This document shows positions 61,592 to 64,000 of a DNA stretch of 64,000 bases, piece after piece. The first letter of the stretch is position 1. Every line of letters begins with the position of its first letter. The stretch covers positions 1 through 64,000 of the forward strand of contig NW_027479483.1 of assembly GCF_051014685.1 (NCBI RefSeq). Reading direction: 5' to 3'. The stretch comes from Ptiloglossa arizonensis (taxonomy: Eukaryota; Arthropoda; Insecta; Hymenoptera; Colletidae). The notes beneath the pieces are model-generated. The model was not told where the DNA came from, searched no databases, and saw nothing but the letters and a program-made list of their open reading frames with translations. Position numbers and translations under genes: made by a program.

Positions 61592-61616
61592 GTCTTTCGA
61601 AGATTTCCCCCACGTT

Positions 61617-61622
61617 AATAAA
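61617..61622 (+). promoter_or_regulatory. Polyadenylation signal AATAAA of the LINE
   Basis: Canonical AATAAA immediately after the GC-rich 3' untranslated region and directly followed by A-rich sequence. The short distance to the tail means it could equally be part of a tail built of A-rich repeats. Confidence 0.55.
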
Positions 61623-61636
61623 ATAAAAAAAAATAA
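61617..61636 (+). other. A-rich 3' tail of the LINE
   Basis: About 20 bases composed of A with three T, ending where satellite units begin (ataacg from 61,637). An A-rich 3' end joined directly to target DNA is the mark of target-primed reverse transcription. The boundary is uncertain by a base because the satellite itself begins with a. Confidence 0.75.
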
Positions 61637-61650
61637 ATAACGTATAACGT
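61637..61650 (+). repeat. Right copy of putative 14-bp target-site duplication
   Basis: Same 14 bases as 58,767-58,780. If the target began one base later (61,638), the duplication would be 13 bp. The length agrees with the 14-bp duplications described for R1 elements in ribosomal DNA, but that comparison is from general knowledge of the family. Confidence 0.5.
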
Positions 61651-63025
61651 ATAACGTATAACGTATAACGTATAACGTATAACGTATAACGTATAACCCA
61701 TGACGTATAACGCCTAGCGTGTAACGAAGGACGTATAACGAATAACGTATAACCAATAACGTATAACGTATTACGTGAAACCTATAACGTCTAACGTATA
61801 ACGTATAACATATATCGTATAACGTATAACGTATAACGTATAACGTATAACGTATAACGTGTAACGAAGAACGTATAACGAATAACGTGTAACGTATAAT
61901 GTATAACGTATATCGTATAACGTATAACGTAAAACGTATAACGTATAATGTATAACGTATAACGTAAAACGCATGACGTATTACATATTACGTATATCGT
62001 ATAACGTATAACGTATAACGTATAACGTAAATCGTCTGACGTGTAACGTATAACGTATAACGTATAACGTATATCGTATAACGTATAACGTATAACGTAT
62101 AACGTATAACGTATAACGTATAACGTATGACGTATAACGTATAACGTATGACGTATAATGTATAACGTATAACGTATGACTTATAACTTATAACGTATAA
62201 CGCATAACTTATAACGTATAACGCAAAACGTATAACGTATAACGTATAACGTATAACGTATAACGTATAACGTATAACGTATAACGTATAACGTATAACG
62301 TATAACGTATAACGTATAACGTATAACGTATAACGTATAACGTATAACGTATAACGTGTGACGAAGGACGTATAACGAATAACGTGTAACGTATAACGTA
62401 TAACGTATAACGTATAACGTATAACGTAAAACGTATAACGTATAATGTATAACGTATAACGTAAATCGCATGACGTATTACATATTACGTATATCGTATA
62501 ACGTATAACGTATAACGTATAACGTATATCGTCTGACGTGTAACGTATAACGTATAACGTATATCGTATAACGTATAACGTATAACGTATAACGTATAAC
62601 GTATAACGTATAACGTATAACGTATAACGAATAACGTATAACGTATAACGTATAAGGCATGACCTATAACGAATGACGTATAACGTACAACGTATAACGT
62701 ATAAAGTATAACGTATAACGAATAACGTATAACGCATAACGTATAACGTATAACGTATAACGTATAACGTATAACGTATAACGTATATGGTATAACGAAT
62801 AACCTGTAACGAAGAAAGTATAACGAATAACGTAAAACGTAAGGCGTAATACATATTACGTATAACGTATAACGTATAACGTATAACCTATGACGTACAA
62901 CGTATAATGTATAACGTAAAACGTATGACGTATAACGTATAACGTATTACGTGAAACCTATAACGTCTAACGTATAACGTATAACATATATCGTCTGACG
63001 TGTAACGTATAACGTATAACGTATA
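61637..63025. repeat. ACGTATA satellite, type B array (copy 2, after the LINE)
   Basis: Continues the type B copy interrupted by the LINE, in the same 7-bp phase as the left flank. Markers cccatgacg at 61,697, cgcctagcgtgtaacg, aacatatatcg, ctgacgtgtaacg near 62,036 and 62,532, gtaaggcgtaatacata near 62,840 and cgtgaaacc near 62,951 follow the order of 31,411-32,740 at an offset of 30,286 bp falling slightly by whole units. No gene is visible. Confidence 0.85.
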
Positions 63026-64000
63026 TCGTATAACGTATAACGTATAACGTATAACGTATAACGTATAACGTATAACGTATAACGTATAACGTATAACGTA
63101 TAACGTATAACGTATAACGTATAACGTATAACGTATAACGTATAACGTATAACGTATAACGTATAACGTATAACGTATAACGTATAACGTATAACGTATA
63201 ACGTATAACGTATAACGTATAACGTATAACGTATAACGTATAACGTATAACGTATAACGTATAACGTATAACGTATAACGTATAACGTATAACGCATAAC
63301 GTATAACGTATAACGTATAACGTATAACGTATAACGTATAACGTATAACGTATAACGTATAACGTATAACGTATAATCCGTATAACCTATGACGTATAAC
63401 GTATAAATTATAACGTATAACGTATAACGTATAACGTACAACGTATAACGTACCACGTATAACGTATTACGAATAACCTATAACGTATGACGTATAACGT
63501 ATAACGTATAACGTATAACGTATAACGTATAACGTATAACGTATAACGTATAACGTATAACGTATAACGTATAACGTATAACGTATAACGTATAACGTAT
63601 AACGTATAACGTATAACGAATAACGTATAACGTATAACGTATAACGTACAACGTATAACGTATGACGTATAACGTATAACGTATAACGTATAACGTATAA
63701 CGTATAACGTATAACATGTAATGTATAACGTATAACGTATAACGTATAACGAATAACGTATAACGTATAACGTATCACGTATAACGTATAACGTATAACG
63801 TATAACGTACAACGTATAACGTATAACATGTAATGTATAACGTATAACGTATAACGAATAACATATAACGTATAACGTATAACGTACAACGTATAACGTA
63901 TAACGTATAACGTATAACGTATAACGTATAACGTATAACGTATAACGTACAACGTATAACGTACCACGTATAACGTATAACGTATAACGTATAACGTATA
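63026..64000. repeat. ACGTATA satellite, type C array (copy 2, runs off the window)
   Basis: About 37 perfect units (roughly 63,030-63,290) lead into the type C marks: the 9-bp unit near 63,376, gtataaattataacg, gtaccacg near 63,450 and 63,961, tattacgaataacc, and aacatgtaatg near 63,714 and 63,828. The order repeats that of 33.3-36.3 kb in shortened form. The 9-bp unit shifts the register by two for the third time in the window. The array continues past the end. Confidence 0.85.

Larger units (their letters stand above)
61048..61616 (+). other. 3' untranslated region of the LINE
   Basis: Very GC-rich sequence from the stop codon to the AATAAA signal. Open frames seen on both strands here are short, overlapping and of low-complexity Arg/Pro/Gly composition, as expected by chance in GC-rich DNA, so no second protein is called. 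The distal 370 bases hold a series of inverted repeats listed separately. In R1, R2 and SART-type elements the 3' untranslated RNA is recognised by the cognate reverse transcriptase; a similar role here is inferred, not shown. Confidence 0.8.
58781..61636 (+). mobile_element. 5'-truncated R1-like non-LTR retrotransposon (LINE)
   Basis: A 2,856-bp GC-rich insert in a satellite of about 29% GC. It holds the 3' part of a LINE second open reading frame (linker, reverse transcriptase, C-terminal CCHC knuckle), a GC-rich 3' untranslated region of about 570 bp, an AATAAA signal and an A-rich tail that abuts satellite directly. ORF1, the endonuclease domain and any promoter are missing, which is the usual 5' truncation of target-primed reverse transcription. 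The reading frame is intact and the flanks match an empty paralogous site in this window, so the insertion is recent. Assignment to the R1 clade (R1, TRAS and SART relatives in insects) rests on the YADD box and on CWHC with DTAQHTLEVCPAW; Loa- or Jockey-like relatives are possible. Confidence 0.88.

Noticed and set aside
58781..61636. RNase H or an upstream endonuclease domain within the LINE
   Set aside because: The frame starts in the linker between endonuclease and RT, and the region after the RT thumb leads to a CCHC knuckle with no recognisable RNase H motif series.
4135..64000. Thousands of TATA motifs as promoters
   Set aside because: TATA is part of the repeat unit and occurs every 7 bp; no transcription unit starts near any of them.

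Overview
The window is almost entirely one satellite DNA. The unit is the 7-bp motif ACGTATA (written here in the phase TATAACG), tandemly repeated across all 64 kb on the plus strand and interrupted once, at 58,781-61,636, by a GC-rich, 5'-truncated non-LTR retrotransposon (LINE) in plus orientation. There is no host gene, tRNA, rRNA, CRISPR array or bacterial operon. A long simple-sequence satellite carrying an R1-like LINE (apurinic-endonuclease-type lineage, YADD reverse transcriptase, C-terminal CCHC knuckle) points to animal heterochromatin, most likely from an insect. The order cannot be fixed from the sequence; the high GC of the element would suit a hymenopteran, but that is a guess.

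Layout. (1) 1-4,134: array with many single-base indels that break the 7-bp register. (2) 4,135-19,195: 'type A' array, recognised by cgcataacgtctaacg and gaatagcgt(a/t)taggg modules, with a short 'type B' island at 16,200-16,560. (3) 19,196 to about 32,930: type B array (cgcctagcgtgtaacg, ctgacgtgtaacg, gtaaggcgtattaca). (4) About 32,930-36,540: type C array (gtaccacg, aacatgtaatg, a 2-bp insertion marker). (5) About 36,541-40,828: type A again. (6) 40,829-42,257: A/C mosaic. (7) 42,258-58,780: type B again. (8) 58,781-61,636: the LINE. (9) 61,637 to about 63,025: type B resumes. (10) About 63,026-64,000: type C again. The order A-B-C is therefore present about twice, a super-repeat of roughly 27 kb.

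Three observations stand out. First, from about 4.14 kb to the end the 7-bp register changes only three times, each time by the same 2-bp insertion (near 33,273, 34,269 and 63,377), while the first 4.1 kb is full of indels. Second, the LINE sits in one copy of the 27-kb super-repeat and the matching empty site is in the same window at 31,336-31,410. Comparing the two gives an excess of 2,870 bp, i.e. a 2,856-bp element plus a 14-bp target duplication (two satellite units). Third, the 3' untranslated region of the LINE carries a chain of perfect inverted repeats.

The many long minus-strand open frames (up to several hundred codons of a YTLYVIR heptapeptide) are an arithmetic effect of a stop-free 7-mer and are not genes. 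The only real protein-coding sequence is the partial reverse transcriptase. I see no evidence of a novel multi-gene system here; the interest lies in satellite architecture and in a datable LINE insertion.
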